Origin: Obelidium mucronatum
Taxonomy: Eukaryota > Chytridiomycota > Chytridiomycetes > Chytridiales > Chytriomycetaceae
Assembly: GCA_025765595.1 (NCBI GenBank)
Contig: JAIVFH010000010.1
Location: 310,001 to 374,000 of the forward strand
Length of the DNA: 64,000 bases
Direction: 5' to 3'
Notes under the pieces: generated by a model
The model's database searches: none
Told to the model about the DNA's origin: nothing
What the model saw: only the letters and a program-made list of their open reading frames with translations
Position numbers and translations under genes: made by a program
Shown: piece after piece, positions 1 to 11,975 of the stretch
How positions within the stretch are numbered: the stretch's first letter is position 1
Layout of the letters: every line of letters begins with the position of its first letter

Positions 1-514
1 GCCAGCGCGCTTGTCGTTGTCGCCGTCGCGCGTCCTCGCACCGTTGTGGAAGTAGTTGGGATACTCGGCACATTCGCGCCTGCAAGAGCAGCGTCAATTC
101 GTCGATCCACGCCACTTGAAAGTCGAAAATTCTTTTACCTCCCGGCGCCGCGCCGCCCGCAAGCAGAAGCGTCTCTGCGCTGACGGCGCTGTCGAAGTCG
201 CGGCAGTTTGGCCGCGCCGCCGGACACACGCTGAACTGCGCCATCACTTCGTATCTGTCGGTGCGTGAGGGCGCCGCCGCCTGGCATGCCGCCGCCACGC
301 AGAAGCCGACGCTGCGCATCGCCGGTGGACACGGCGCCATTGGCGCTTGCAGCGACGCCGTTGCCTTGCACAGCACGCCCAAGGGATAGTCAAACTCAAC
401 TGCCACTGTGTTCGAGCCAAAGGGCACTGTGAGCACATACAGCGAGTCGAGGTACAATGTCGCAGTGACGGCGCCAGAGGCTGCCTGCACAACGCTCACA
501 AAGGCGTCTCCCAT
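1..514 (-). CDS. Partial Cys-rich ectodomain protein, paralog of the 651-1986 gene
   Basis: Starts at the ATG at 514-512 and runs off the left window edge. Two exons are visible, 514-139 and 79-1, joined by a GT-AG intron (138-80) with a TTGAC branch-like element near the acceptor. The first exon (about 125 residues) matches exon 1 and early exon 2 of the 651-1986 gene by eye: a GAVT-TLYLD motif near residue 14, scattered conserved cysteines, and a SVCPA-x4-NC motif just before a Thr/Ser-rich linker. The intron position differs between the paralogs. No classical signal peptide is visible. Third codon positions are strongly G/C, unlike the AT-leaning neighbour. The membrane and cytoplasmic parts would lie outside the window. 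Function unknown. Confidence 0.6.
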   Translation of the reverse strand, partial: MGDAFVSVVQAASGAVTATLYLDSLYVLTVPFGSNTVAVEFDYPLGVLCKATASLQAPMAPCPPAMRSVGFCVAAACQAAAPSRTDRYEVMAQFSVCPAARPNCRDFDSAVSAETLLLAGGAAPGGKRIFDFQVAWIDELTLLLQARMCRVSQLLPQRCEDARRRQRQARW

Positions 515-650
515 AGAATTTTTGGATTATTTGGTTGTAAAATTTATTATAATTGCCATTCATTGGGCACGTGTCGTAAGAGTCATCACTCTTTTATTTT
601 TATAGAAGATCTAAAGGAAAAGGAAAAGACATTGCAGGATCATTAACCAA

Positions 651-1986
651 TCACTGCTTTTGTTGCGAAAAGTAGTGGTACACTCCATTTTGATCGTAAT
701 AGCCTGGGTATTGCGGCTGGCTTGGATCCAATTGTTGCTGCTCGTACATTTGTTGGACCAGACGCTGCTGTTCCTCTGGAGACAGATTTTGCTGTTGCAA
801 GTATTGCTGCTGTTGTTGTTGCTGTTGCATCATTTGCTCTGGTGTAGGTTGGCCAATTATTTGCTGCTGCTGCTGAATTTCTTGCACTTGCGCCTGTAAT
901 TGCATCATGTGATTCCTTTGTTTCTCTTGCAGAACTTGATCTTGTTGAAGGATGTGCTGCTTCTGGCCGTTTACCCCACCCTGTGGCGATCCAGCACCAG
1001 CAGTTGATTCTTTCACGACGACACTTGGAGCAGCCGCAGTCTTTTCCACTGGCGCCTTGTAAGGCAGCGCCCCGTGATCCTCCTTTCTTGGAATACGCGC
1101 GCTCTCAATATCATCCTCATCATCATCGCCAACAGCCATATTCCGAGCATTGAATTCAGCAAGTCGAAGAGTTGTAGCTTCCTTTCTATTGGCTTGGGCG
1201 CGTCTTCTCATTGCAACAAAAGCGAAACCACCCAACAGAATAAGCGCGATTCCGATCCCAGCCCCAATGAGCGTGGGATTAGGCTTACTGCTTGTAGTCG
1301 AGGAGCTTGTATTGTTGTTGTTGTTCAGGGAGACTTGATTGTTTCCAGAAACAGGGGCGACGGTGTTGGTTCCAAGTGGTGCGCGAGAAGAGGTTGATGT
1401 GGCAATTACAGCTGCGTTGGTTTGTGCGCCGCCAACATCGCCAGCGCTTGTAACCTCTGGAATAATAACATCCGCAGTCGTGACTGGCTGGGGCTGTTCA
1501 ACAGGAGGAACAGTGGGTTCTACAACTGGTGGCATCGGTGGAGGCGATGTCCCTTCTACCAAGAACACGGCCGGAGTCGCAAAGCTGTCTGTAGTCGAAC
1601 AATTAACATCCGAGGCAGGGCAAACACTCCACTTGGCCTTGAAATGTTTTTGTTTTGAATTTCAGTCATCAAGAGATAAACCCCAGATTGACAGGCAGAA
1701 CCCAACTCACCAAGATCTGAGTGTTTCCCGTCTTCTTGATGGCATCGCTCGCGGAAACACACGAGGCGGAAATACATCTCTTTGAAGTACCGATAGCAGC
1801 TGGACATGCTGCCGTCGCTGGCTGCACTCTGATGGAAGTAGTACACAAGAACCCGGCCAGATAGTTCACCTCAAGACTGAGAGTATTGGCCGAGGAAGGG
1901 AACTTGTTCATGTAGATAGTGTCCAAATAAAGCGTTGAAGTGACCGCTCCGTTAGGTGCTTGCGTTACAGCAACGTAAGTTGACAT
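651..1986 (-). CDS. Single-pass membrane protein with Cys-rich ectodomain and Gln-rich cytoplasmic tail
   Basis: Two exons, 1986-1711 and 1637-651, with a 73-bp GT-AG intron, give 420 residues in one frame. The start ATG (1986-1984) is chosen because it aligns with the paralog at 514. Order: Cys-containing N-terminal domain (about 1-125), Pro/Thr/Ser-rich linker (about 125-210), one hydrophobic segment with GIGIALILLGGFAFVAM near residue 215-235, a basic stop-transfer RRR, then an acidic patch and a long Gln-rich tail ending in YPGYYDQNGVYHYF. This is a type I-like single-pass topology, although no clear signal peptide is visible. I do not recognise the family. The tail motif resembles aromatic OCRE-type octamers (YYD-x2-G-xY), which is only a suggestion. 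A truncated paralog lies upstream at 2234-2863. Confidence 0.75.
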
Positions 1987-2233
1987 GTCTTGTGTGTGTG
2001 TTTGAAAAGAAAAAAATTCAATTTGCAATTTTTTTTTTGTACTCGACAAGCCCTAATGATTAAATTATGATTTCAAAGAGCCTTAAAAAAATAGAACGGG
2101 GGTCCATCTTAAGACGCATTGGGATTAGTGAACGCCAAGTGAAAGTATCTGAAGAAAAAAGGAACAAGATTTTATTTTCTCTACTATAAAGTGTATGCAA
2201 CAGGGAAAAAAAAGGGATGGTTAAAGATTTCTT

Positions 2234-2863
2234 TCACGATTTCTGCTGGTCATAGTAATGATAAACACCATTCTGGTCATAGTACCCAGGATATTGAGCA
2301 GAAGAAGAAGAAGAAGTAGAACTCAATTGCTGCAACTGCTCTTCTTGTTCCTTCAACAACTGTTGCTGTTGTTGAATAACCTCGATTTCCGCTTGCAATT
2401 GCTTCATCTGCTCCAAGCGGTGTTGCTTTGCTTGAGCAGGATCCTGCGGTGGTTGACTTTGAGCAGCTGGAGCGTCGTCCTGAGAAGTGCGGATGGGTTC
2501 AACACTGATAGCGGTGGAAGGAGTTGGAGGTGGAACGGAAACACGCGCTTCTTCCTGTTGATGCTTTTTTTGCTTCTGGATCTCTTCGGAAGCAATGAAT
2601 GACACTGATCTGCTCGTTTGACTGCTCAATGGTTGTGCCAGTGGGGTTTGATCCAGAGTTTTCTTCATGGCACTGACAGGCACCTCTTTCGTAGTATGAG
2701 AGACGATAACAGGAGGCATGTCAACGCGTTCACCAAATGGAGTCGACGAGCGAGAATCGAACGACAATGGTTTCGAAGATGGAGTTGTTCCAACACTTTG
2801 TTTTCTTGCTTGTCTCTTTCGAGCCGTCAGGAAGGCGAATGCACCAGGGGGGTGAAGATACAC
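2234..2863 (-). pseudogene. 5'-truncated paralog of the Gln-rich membrane protein
   Basis: Open for 209 codons and ending in YPGYYDQNGVYHYY, nearly identical to the tail of the 651-1986 protein. Similarity to that protein begins inside the transmembrane segment (GAFAFLTARKRQARK against GGFAFVAMRRRAQANRK), so the whole ectodomain and half the membrane span are missing. The similarity stops at 2845-2857, exactly at a 13-bp motif that also marks the outer ends of the inverted-repeat arms. I infer that this gene was cut by the same rearrangement. The first in-frame ATG (2863) reads into sequence with no similarity to the paralog. A truncated product might still be expressed, but its promoter and ectodomain are gone. 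Confidence 0.65.
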
Positions 2864-3179
2864 ACAAATTGACGTGCGATGCTCAAAAAAACGAATTCTT
2901 CAATAAAAACTTCAACCAATAACCTTTAAAAACGTATCTCTACAGGTTTGCATCGAAATTTACGAGAGTTGGGCAGGTTTCAATTTGTTTTGATCCTGAC
3001 GCTGATTTGTACCATAAAAAGCATTCAACATTCATCTCAAAATCATATTTTATATATCTGAAAGTGATTCTTGAAGATTACTTTCCTTTTGTTGTGCAAT
3101 TCCAATTGGGTTGTGAGTTTGGACATGTCTGTCCGAACAAAAACGAACCAAAACTGAGAAAAACTGCAGGGGGGTGAAG
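2845..3179. repeat. 322-bp interval bracketed by 13-bp direct repeats (CAGGGGGGTGAAG)
   Basis: The 13-mer occurs at 2845-2857 and again at 3167-3179 in the same orientation; a third, inverted copy ends the right arm at 12362-12374. The first copy marks where the truncated membrane-protein gene loses similarity to its paralog. The second and third are the outer ends of the two 3,991-bp arms. Three exact copies of a 13-mer at three breakpoints is very unlikely by chance in 64 kb. It could be a target-site duplication around a short insertion (2858-3166), microhomology used in repair, or a recombinase site. Confidence 0.8.
2980..3166 (+). repeat. 187-bp block S, left copy
   Basis: Exact reverse complement of 8197-8383 (paired coordinates sum to 11363). 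It abuts the outer end of the left arm here, but the inner end of the right arm at the other copy, so S and the arm are circularly permuted between copies. It contains an AT-rich stretch and a palindromic GGACATGTCTGTCC-like element near 3121-3134. Confidence 0.95.
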
Positions 3180-6100
3180 TTAAAATTTCCGTTTGTCCTG
3201 AGGACAAACGTCCAATATTCAAGTCTACAGCACCGCACAGGACAGCCTTCAAAGTTTGCACACTGTTTCGCTTCCTAATTATAAGGCAGTTCTGAGAAAA
3301 TGAGCGTGATCAGACAGAAACTGGCCTAACTTTCGCTTGTGTGGGTTTTGTAACCCTCCGAAATGGGGTTCTAGCGGTGTATCTTTTTCATTATTCGAGT
3401 TTTCGCCAAACTGAATGGATCAATCGAATCGGAATACTTTATTGCATTGCTGGTGCAAGTGAATTTCATATTAACTGTCGTTTGCTTGCAGCAATGCCGG
3501 CAGTACAAAGCAAGTGTTGCCAAAGCCACTGCTCACAATAGAAACATGTTAAAATAGGTTTCAATTTATTGTTTTTCACTCATATATTCATCAACACATG
3601 TCTGTTTCCATGGTATCACTGCAAATTTGCTGGAATCCTTGTTTCTTGCTGCATTTCGAGCTGTTAAGGTCGGAATTGCCATTAACTCCAGTGCCAACGA
3701 CTGTTCTGTTTTAGGTTTTGTTGCTGGACCACTCGCTTCAGTGTTGGGAGTGTCGAACAAGAAATAGAGACCAGTCTTTTCCACAAAGTCATAGATTCTG
3801 TTTTGATTTTCTGGGTTGAAGAGGCAATATTAAAGTAATAACTCACCGTCCTTTGTTGTTCAAAGGCATTGTAAAGCCACGTTCTTCCTTGGTCATTTCC
3901 TGAAGTTCAAGTTCGTAGTTCAGCTTCTGTGTTGCCCTTCTAATTTCTTCGACAGTAGAACAGTCCAATCTCCCTGTACCACTATGTCGATCCACGTCCC
4001 GCTCATTGTTATGAACTTGCTCATTTGGATTTGATGATAAGTAACGAGCCACAAAACGCAAGAAGTCTGCCATTATTGGTTGGCCAGCAAGCCTCTCGTG
4101 TTCTTCCCCAAGTTTGATGAACATTATGCAATTGATATATAGCGCGTAGATTGTATCTGACGGCTGGTTTCGGTAGTGCTGCTTCTGGGCAGTCTTTGTG
4201 TCCCTCATTAAATCCCCAAATAAGCGTTCAAGAACCTCCTTTGCTGCAATCAAGTCCGATTTCCGTTGAAAATACGGCTTTCCGCTGGCGTCAAAGGCAG
4301 AGTTCATATCTCCTAGCATTCCAAAGTATTCTGCTGCTGGAGGGGAGATTTCTTTCATCTTATCAAGAACAATTGGACTAAATACAAGCTTGGCCAGCGA
4401 TACATTCTGAGTGTTTCGAGCGTGGAAAGATCGTGGTAAAGGGTTTGGTTTGACTCCAGCCGCTTCAAAAGCCTCAGTGACAGCCATCAAGATTCCTTTT
4501 TCGAAATGATTGAGAATTCCAAAGTCATGAGCATTTCTCAAGCCGTTCTTGCAAGCTGAATGGTGAATATCAACAAAGACATGAAGGTTTACAGACGGCT
4601 CAATAATGTTTTTTGTTGGTGCAACAAGGCATTGACTCAGATATTCAGTGGTGTTTGAGAGTCTGTGTGCAATCTCCAGCATGTTGCAAGTGTTGGAGTA
4701 GAGCAACAAATGCAAGAGACATGATTTGAATTCAGAAACGCGAGTTGGTCTTGGCAGCTTCGTCAACTCAGACTCAAAAACAAGAATCCCAGTCACAATA
4801 AAAGACGCGTAGGATTGGCCATCCCCATAGGCTGCTAAAACTTGAGAGTAAAAGGATCGAAAAGTTTGAACAAGTTGAATCAGAGCAACACTAAGACCAG
4901 TGAAATGTGGGGTGAGTTTGACGAGCAAACTAGTCGAAAAGAAGACCCCCATGGCAGCTGTGTATTCAGCAGTAGCAACTGCCATCCATTCAGAATCATT
5001 GACACACTGATAAAATCGGTCAGTAGAATTGTTCAATTTAAATGAAGCAATGTCTCTTGCTGCTTCTGCATCGCGACAGAGGACCTTTGCAGCAGTAACA
5101 GGGGCAAGAAGCTGTTTGTAACGAGCTTTATCATTTTTGGAGTTGCTGCGAATTTTTGTTGCTTCAACTTGGGCCAATTTTCGGGCCTTCACATTATTGA
5201 TTCGCAACGCCAAGTCTGTCTTCAGCCTTTCTAGCTCTTCCAATTGAGTGAGTATACGCTCCTCTCCTTCTCCCAAATCCATTGAGTTTAAGCACTTAAG
5301 AATCATGGATTCACAGAAGCAGGCATCAATTTCGTGTAAACTAGCAGTTGTAAGATCCTTTTCAATATGCTCTTCTACATCTGTCAAACTTTCAGTACCA
5401 AAATCTGCAACATCCACGTCTACCCCCAGAAATCCATCCTCATCAATGCCATCCATTGCGATTCTTTCCTCAATCTCGTCAATCAGCTCTTCAAGAACTT
5501 CACTCTTTCCTTTCTTTAAATCTACCTTGATATGAAAGGGCGAGTTAGCACATAGCACCTCTATAGCTTTTCCGATTGGTGGGGCAGTGACTGTTTTGGA
5601 GGCACCTCCAAAGAAATTCGGAATGCACTTTACAAGCTCTTTGCAGATGTCAAAAGCTGTGGTGGTTTTAATGGAAAACCCACTGGTCTCTTTCTTTGCG
5701 TCAATCAGTAGCTGCTTGTAGGCTGTATATCCTCCATTTCCAAATGGATGCATCAAGAGCGAGAGAGTACCGCCATCTGAAACCCAGACTAAGCAAGGGG
5801 GTCCTTGGGGTGACAATTCGCAGATTCCAGTCATTGCTGTAACAAGAAGCAGCCTGGTTGTAGCGGTGGTTGCTGTGCTAATGGCTGGCATAGCCATTAA
5901 CTTCGGCCTTGTATTCATATTGTTGTTGACAACTAAAGATTGCACGTATGCTGCCGGAGTTATTAGCAAGGCAATTCCTTCAACTTGATGATATAAGGTA
6001 GAATTGATCACATTGGATAGCAAATGCCGAGATTCCAGCAACGGCACAAGATCACTGACAGAAATCTGATGATGCATAGTCCAGTCAACTTGACATTGGA

Positions 6101-7157
6101 CCAGAAGGAGTCTGCGCAGTTTGAATAGTTGCTGCAAGAATAATGCTATATTGGCTTTTAATTTGGAACAGAAGTCTTTCACATAGACGGACTTGTGCTG
6201 ACGAGCGTTTAGAGTCTTGAGTTGGGAGGCTGTTGCTTTTACAGCATCTTTTCGGTATGAGCCCCGGACTGTGTACAGTTTATCAACACGATTTTGTGTG
6301 GATCTGAGATTCTTGAGGATTGCTGTATGGAAAGACTGGAGGGCTGCTACCAAGGACTGGAGTCCAGACAGTTTCGATTCCATGAACTCGATTACATGTA
6401 CTGCGGATTCAGATTCCTGTATAAGAAAGCCATCGGCACGTCTTTTGATTTGATCTGAAACCACTACTGAGGAGCGCAACAAATTCCAGCAATCCTAATT
6501 ATTATATGTGTCACTAAAGTGCAATAAACATAATCCCTGGAACATTTACATTTTCGATTTTACGAATAGACACTCCTTCAACAAAGTCTGGAGATCCTAG
6601 TATGGTGCAACCCATTTGAATCTTGAACAAGCAAACCGGAGGCACTTTTCCGACATTCATCTCATCGACACTGAGACCGTAACTACCGAATAGCCCTTTC
6701 TCAGATATCATTGCTTGGTCTTCTTCCAAACTTGCAACAATCAACTGCAATTTTGCGTCAGTGAAATGCAATCCCACTTCTTCCTTGCCCTGGGCTCGGA
6801 ACTTGTACTGGATTCCGCGATCTCCTGGCCAGATTTGATTTCCCTCAAAGAGAGAAGGATGGTTTTTTGGTATCCCAGTAATAATCTCGTCTCCTGATTG
6901 TTTCCTAAATCCAGCTCCGGCAAGGGCCTTGATTCCAGCTTTCAGCCCCTTAGCATGCAAGTGCATTGCGAAACGCTTTTCCACCACCGAGAACAGATTT
7001 GCTGCTTGGCCTCCATTGAAGTTGGTCAAACTGTAGTGAGAAATAGTCAGAATACATCAAAACAACACTAGTTTCAAACCTGTGGAACTCCATTTGACTG
7101 CAAGAAAATTGATAATTGAATGTATCAGGCTTGTACCATGGCTTAAGAACTGCATTC
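3167..7157 (-). repeat. 3,991-bp inverted-repeat arm, left
   Basis: Matches 8384-12374 as a reverse complement. Every position I paired sums to 15541, including ORF ends, so no indels are visible and the copies look identical. The arm carries exons 3 (part) to 6 of the 1,404-residue gene and its 3' flank, including a palindromic CGTTTGTCCTGAGGACAAACG element at about 3191-3211. Identity over 4 kb implies a recent event, active gene conversion, or an assembly artefact. Confidence 0.95.
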
Positions 7158-8101
7158 AGAGTAAAAAGCACCAGGTTTCTTCCGCCATTGAGTTTGGCAA
7201 CAAAACGTGGGTATTTGCGCATGAGTTCAAAAAAATTTGGACACTTCTTGGATAGTTCGTGAAATCGTGAAAGCTGGAGAGTCAACGTTCGAACCTTTTG
7301 CTGCAGTTTGGCAACAGTTTCACATATTTCGACAGAGTTTCGATATCTCAGGTTTGTTCGGCTTGTTTCGATGGTTTCAAAGCCCTCACGTATATCCCCA
7401 AAGTAACCTCGGTAGATTTTTAGCTCTTGTGTTTGCTGTACGCTTTGGTCTGCAAACTCTTTGTTGGCCAAGTAGAAAGCTGTTCTTGACTTAGAGAATT
7501 AGAGAATTGGACAGGCAAGGAAGGGCACATTACCATTTCTTTCCATCTTTGCTCCAACCAAAGCTGTCAATTGTTGAGCAAATCGAACAGCATTTCCTGT
7601 ATTGGCACAGATCACTTTGTCATCAACCCTTCCAAGTAGCATTTGAAAAAGTCTTGCCCCAAGACCAGTGTCGCTTTGTAGGATTTTCGAAAGTCCGACA
7701 ATAGTTGCGACAGTTTGAGGACCTGCATATCTACTGAGAGCCTTTCCTGTCTCTGTTCTGGCAATTCTTCGATGAATGGACGTATGGGCGCAATAGACGT
7801 GGCTGCCCAGCAGATCGCGCAAAAGGAACTTGTCCAGGCGGAAACTTAGTCCAAGTACTGCGTATAAAAGCGAGATAATGTATACATGTTGCCCGATGGG
7901 GTGGTTGTTGCTCGTTCTGTCAGTGAAGTTAGGAATTGTCAGTTTTTAAGATGAAGATTGACCAAAGAAACAAGCAAAAACAGCTCACGATATTTCACAC
8001 TCTAGAAATATTGGTTTTGAGTCAATAGAGAGGATTGTTCCGTCTGGGCCTGTTAGCCATGTCCCTAGAATCTGAACAGTCTCAGTTTCCAGAAGTACCA
8101 T
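3566..8101 (-). CDS. Unrecognised large protein, about 1,404 residues, six exons (intact parent copy)
   Basis: Exons 8101-7989, 7916-7534, 7479-7080, 7030-6564, 6466-3847 and 3797-3566 join in frame (4,215 nt) through GT-AG introns of 49-97 bp; an alternative acceptor for exon 5 twelve bases downstream (6454) also keeps frame. I do not recognise the family. No signal peptide or clear membrane span is visible. Residues about 800-845 are acidic and about 860-900 form a Glu/Leu-rich probable coiled coil; around residue 680 there is a compact hydrophobic CELSPQGPPCLVWVSDGG segment. The last exon encodes 77 residues. Exons 3 (3' part) to 6 are duplicated in the right arm. The start codon lies 95 bp from block S, so the promoter must be very short or extend into the duplicated DNA. 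It could be a mobile-element gene, but I see no transposase, integrase or polymerase motif. Confidence 0.7.
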
Positions 8102-8196
8102 TAGGATTCCACTGTGCAGAGCGATGGATTTTTATCCTTGTTTAGAAAGAGAGATGCGGCATCTAAAGTAACTCACATAGGCAGCTTGGATTTGGA

Positions 8197-8383
8197 CAGT
8201 TTTTCTCAGTTTTGGTTCGTTTTTGTTCGGACAGACATGTCCAAACTCACAACCCAATTGGAATTGCACAACAAAAGGAAAGTAATCTTCAAGAATCACT
8301 TTCAGATATATAAAATATGATTTTGAGATGAATGTTGAATGCTTTTTATGGTACAAATCAGCGTCAGGATCAAAACAAATTGA
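8197..8383 (-). repeat. 187-bp block S, right copy
   Basis: Inverted copy of 2980-3166. It directly precedes the right arm and fuses to it inside what was exon 3 of the duplicated gene. It sits only 95 bp upstream of the start codon of the intact parent gene, which reads the other way from 8101. Confidence 0.95.
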
Positions 8384-11300
8384 GAATGCAGTTCTTAAGC
8401 CATGGTACAAGCCTGATACATTCAATTATCAATTTTCTTGCAGTCAAATGGAGTTCCACAGGTTTGAAACTAGTGTTGTTTTGATGTATTCTGACTATTT
8501 CTCACTACAGTTTGACCAACTTCAATGGAGGCCAAGCAGCAAATCTGTTCTCGGTGGTGGAAAAGCGTTTCGCAATGCACTTGCATGCTAAGGGGCTGAA
8601 AGCTGGAATCAAGGCCCTTGCCGGAGCTGGATTTAGGAAACAATCAGGAGACGAGATTATTACTGGGATACCAAAAAACCATCCTTCTCTCTTTGAGGGA
8701 AATCAAATCTGGCCAGGAGATCGCGGAATCCAGTACAAGTTCCGAGCCCAGGGCAAGGAAGAAGTGGGATTGCATTTCACTGACGCAAAATTGCAGTTGA
8801 TTGTTGCAAGTTTGGAAGAAGACCAAGCAATGATATCTGAGAAAGGGCTATTCGGTAGTTACGGTCTCAGTGTCGATGAGATGAATGTCGGAAAAGTGCC
8901 TCCGGTTTGCTTGTTCAAGATTCAAATGGGTTGCACCATACTAGGATCTCCAGACTTTGTTGAAGGAGTGTCTATTCGTAAAATCGAAAATGTAAATGTT
9001 CCAGGGATTATGTTTATTGCACTTTAGTGACACATATAATAATTAGGATTGCTGGAATTTGTTGCGCTCCTCAGTAGTGGTTTCAGATCAAATCAAAAGA
9101 CGTGCCGATGGCTTTCTTATACAGGAATCTGAATCCGCAGTACATGTAATCGAGTTCATGGAATCGAAACTGTCTGGACTCCAGTCCTTGGTAGCAGCCC
9201 TCCAGTCTTTCCATACAGCAATCCTCAAGAATCTCAGATCCACACAAAATCGTGTTGATAAACTGTACACAGTCCGGGGCTCATACCGAAAAGATGCTGT
9301 AAAAGCAACAGCCTCCCAACTCAAGACTCTAAACGCTCGTCAGCACAAGTCCGTCTATGTGAAAGACTTCTGTTCCAAATTAAAAGCCAATATAGCATTA
9401 TTCTTGCAGCAACTATTCAAACTGCGCAGACTCCTTCTGGTCCAATGTCAAGTTGACTGGACTATGCATCATCAGATTTCTGTCAGTGATCTTGTGCCGT
9501 TGCTGGAATCTCGGCATTTGCTATCCAATGTGATCAATTCTACCTTATATCATCAAGTTGAAGGAATTGCCTTGCTAATAACTCCGGCAGCATACGTGCA
9601 ATCTTTAGTTGTCAACAACAATATGAATACAAGGCCGAAGTTAATGGCTATGCCAGCCATTAGCACAGCAACCACCGCTACAACCAGGCTGCTTCTTGTT
9701 ACAGCAATGACTGGAATCTGCGAATTGTCACCCCAAGGACCCCCTTGCTTAGTCTGGGTTTCAGATGGCGGTACTCTCTCGCTCTTGATGCATCCATTTG
9801 GAAATGGAGGATATACAGCCTACAAGCAGCTACTGATTGACGCAAAGAAAGAGACCAGTGGGTTTTCCATTAAAACCACCACAGCTTTTGACATCTGCAA
9901 AGAGCTTGTAAAGTGCATTCCGAATTTCTTTGGAGGTGCCTCCAAAACAGTCACTGCCCCACCAATCGGAAAAGCTATAGAGGTGCTATGTGCTAACTCG
10001 CCCTTTCATATCAAGGTAGATTTAAAGAAAGGAAAGAGTGAAGTTCTTGAAGAGCTGATTGACGAGATTGAGGAAAGAATCGCAATGGATGGCATTGATG
10101 AGGATGGATTTCTGGGGGTAGACGTGGATGTTGCAGATTTTGGTACTGAAAGTTTGACAGATGTAGAAGAGCATATTGAAAAGGATCTTACAACTGCTAG
10201 TTTACACGAAATTGATGCCTGCTTCTGTGAATCCATGATTCTTAAGTGCTTAAACTCAATGGATTTGGGAGAAGGAGAGGAGCGTATACTCACTCAATTG
10301 GAAGAGCTAGAAAGGCTGAAGACAGACTTGGCGTTGCGAATCAATAATGTGAAGGCCCGAAAATTGGCCCAAGTTGAAGCAACAAAAATTCGCAGCAACT
10401 CCAAAAATGATAAAGCTCGTTACAAACAGCTTCTTGCCCCTGTTACTGCTGCAAAGGTCCTCTGTCGCGATGCAGAAGCAGCAAGAGACATTGCTTCATT
10501 TAAATTGAACAATTCTACTGACCGATTTTATCAGTGTGTCAATGATTCTGAATGGATGGCAGTTGCTACTGCTGAATACACAGCTGCCATGGGGGTCTTC
10601 TTTTCGACTAGTTTGCTCGTCAAACTCACCCCACATTTCACTGGTCTTAGTGTTGCTCTGATTCAACTTGTTCAAACTTTTCGATCCTTTTACTCTCAAG
10701 TTTTAGCAGCCTATGGGGATGGCCAATCCTACGCGTCTTTTATTGTGACTGGGATTCTTGTTTTTGAGTCTGAGTTGACGAAGCTGCCAAGACCAACTCG
10801 CGTTTCTGAATTCAAATCATGTCTCTTGCATTTGTTGCTCTACTCCAACACTTGCAACATGCTGGAGATTGCACACAGACTCTCAAACACCACTGAATAT
10901 CTGAGTCAATGCCTTGTTGCACCAACAAAAAACATTATTGAGCCGTCTGTAAACCTTCATGTCTTTGTTGATATTCACCATTCAGCTTGCAAGAACGGCT
11001 TGAGAAATGCTCATGACTTTGGAATTCTCAATCATTTCGAAAAAGGAATCTTGATGGCTGTCACTGAGGCTTTTGAAGCGGCTGGAGTCAAACCAAACCC
11101 TTTACCACGATCTTTCCACGCTCGAAACACTCAGAATGTATCGCTGGCCAAGCTTGTATTTAGTCCAATTGTTCTTGATAAGATGAAAGAAATCTCCCCT
11201 CCAGCAGCAGAATACTTTGGAATGCTAGGAGATATGAACTCTGCCTTTGACGCCAGCGGAAAGCCGTATTTTCAACGGAAATCGGACTTGATTGCAGCAA

Positions 11301-11975
11301 AGGAGGTTCTTGAACGCTTATTTGGGGATTTAATGAGGGACACAAAGACTGCCCAGAAGCAGCACTACCGAAACCAGCCGTCAGATACAATCTACGCGCT
11401 ATATATCAATTGCATAATGTTCATCAAACTTGGGGAAGAACACGAGAGGCTTGCTGGCCAACCAATAATGGCAGACTTCTTGCGTTTTGTGGCTCGTTAC
11501 TTATCATCAAATCCAAATGAGCAAGTTCATAACAATGAGCGGGACGTGGATCGACATAGTGGTACAGGGAGATTGGACTGTTCTACTGTCGAAGAAATTA
11601 GAAGGGCAACACAGAAGCTGAACTACGAACTTGAACTTCAGGAAATGACCAAGGAAGAACGTGGCTTTACAATGCCTTTGAACAACAAAGGACGGTGAGT
11701 TATTACTTTAATATTGCCTCTTCAACCCAGAAAATCAAAACAGAATCTATGACTTTGTGGAAAAGACTGGTCTCTATTTCTTGTTCGACACTCCCAACAC
11801 TGAAGCGAGTGGTCCAGCAACAAAACCTAAAACAGAACAGTCGTTGGCACTGGAGTTAATGGCAATTCCGACCTTAACAGCTCGAAATGCAGCAAGAAAC
11901 AAGGATTCCAGCAAATTTGCAGTGATACCATGGAAACAGACATGTGTTGATGAATATATGAGTGAAAAACAATAA
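8328..11975 (+). pseudogene. 5'-truncated duplicate of the 1,404-residue gene
   Basis: Exons 3 (3' part) to 6 of the parent gene are present with the same splice sites: donor about 8461, exon 4 from 8511, exon 5 9075-11694, exon 6 11744-11975. The first ~290 residues are absent; the reading frame instead enters from block S, giving a short chimeric N-terminus (ATG at 8328) joined to the sequence NAVLKPWYKPDT. The downstream coding sequence is intact, so a shortened ~1,135-residue protein could be made if block S provides a promoter. Otherwise it is a fresh pseudogene. Confidence 0.7.

Noticed and set aside
135..492. Several overlapping ORFs on both strands in the first 500 bp
   Set aside because: They are shadows in GC-rich DNA; the frame starting at 514 is the one homologous to the neighbouring paralog.
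3341..3541. Small ORF present in both inverted-repeat arms (also 12000-12200)
   Set aside because: Lies in the 3' flank antisense to the large gene with no homology or splice support.
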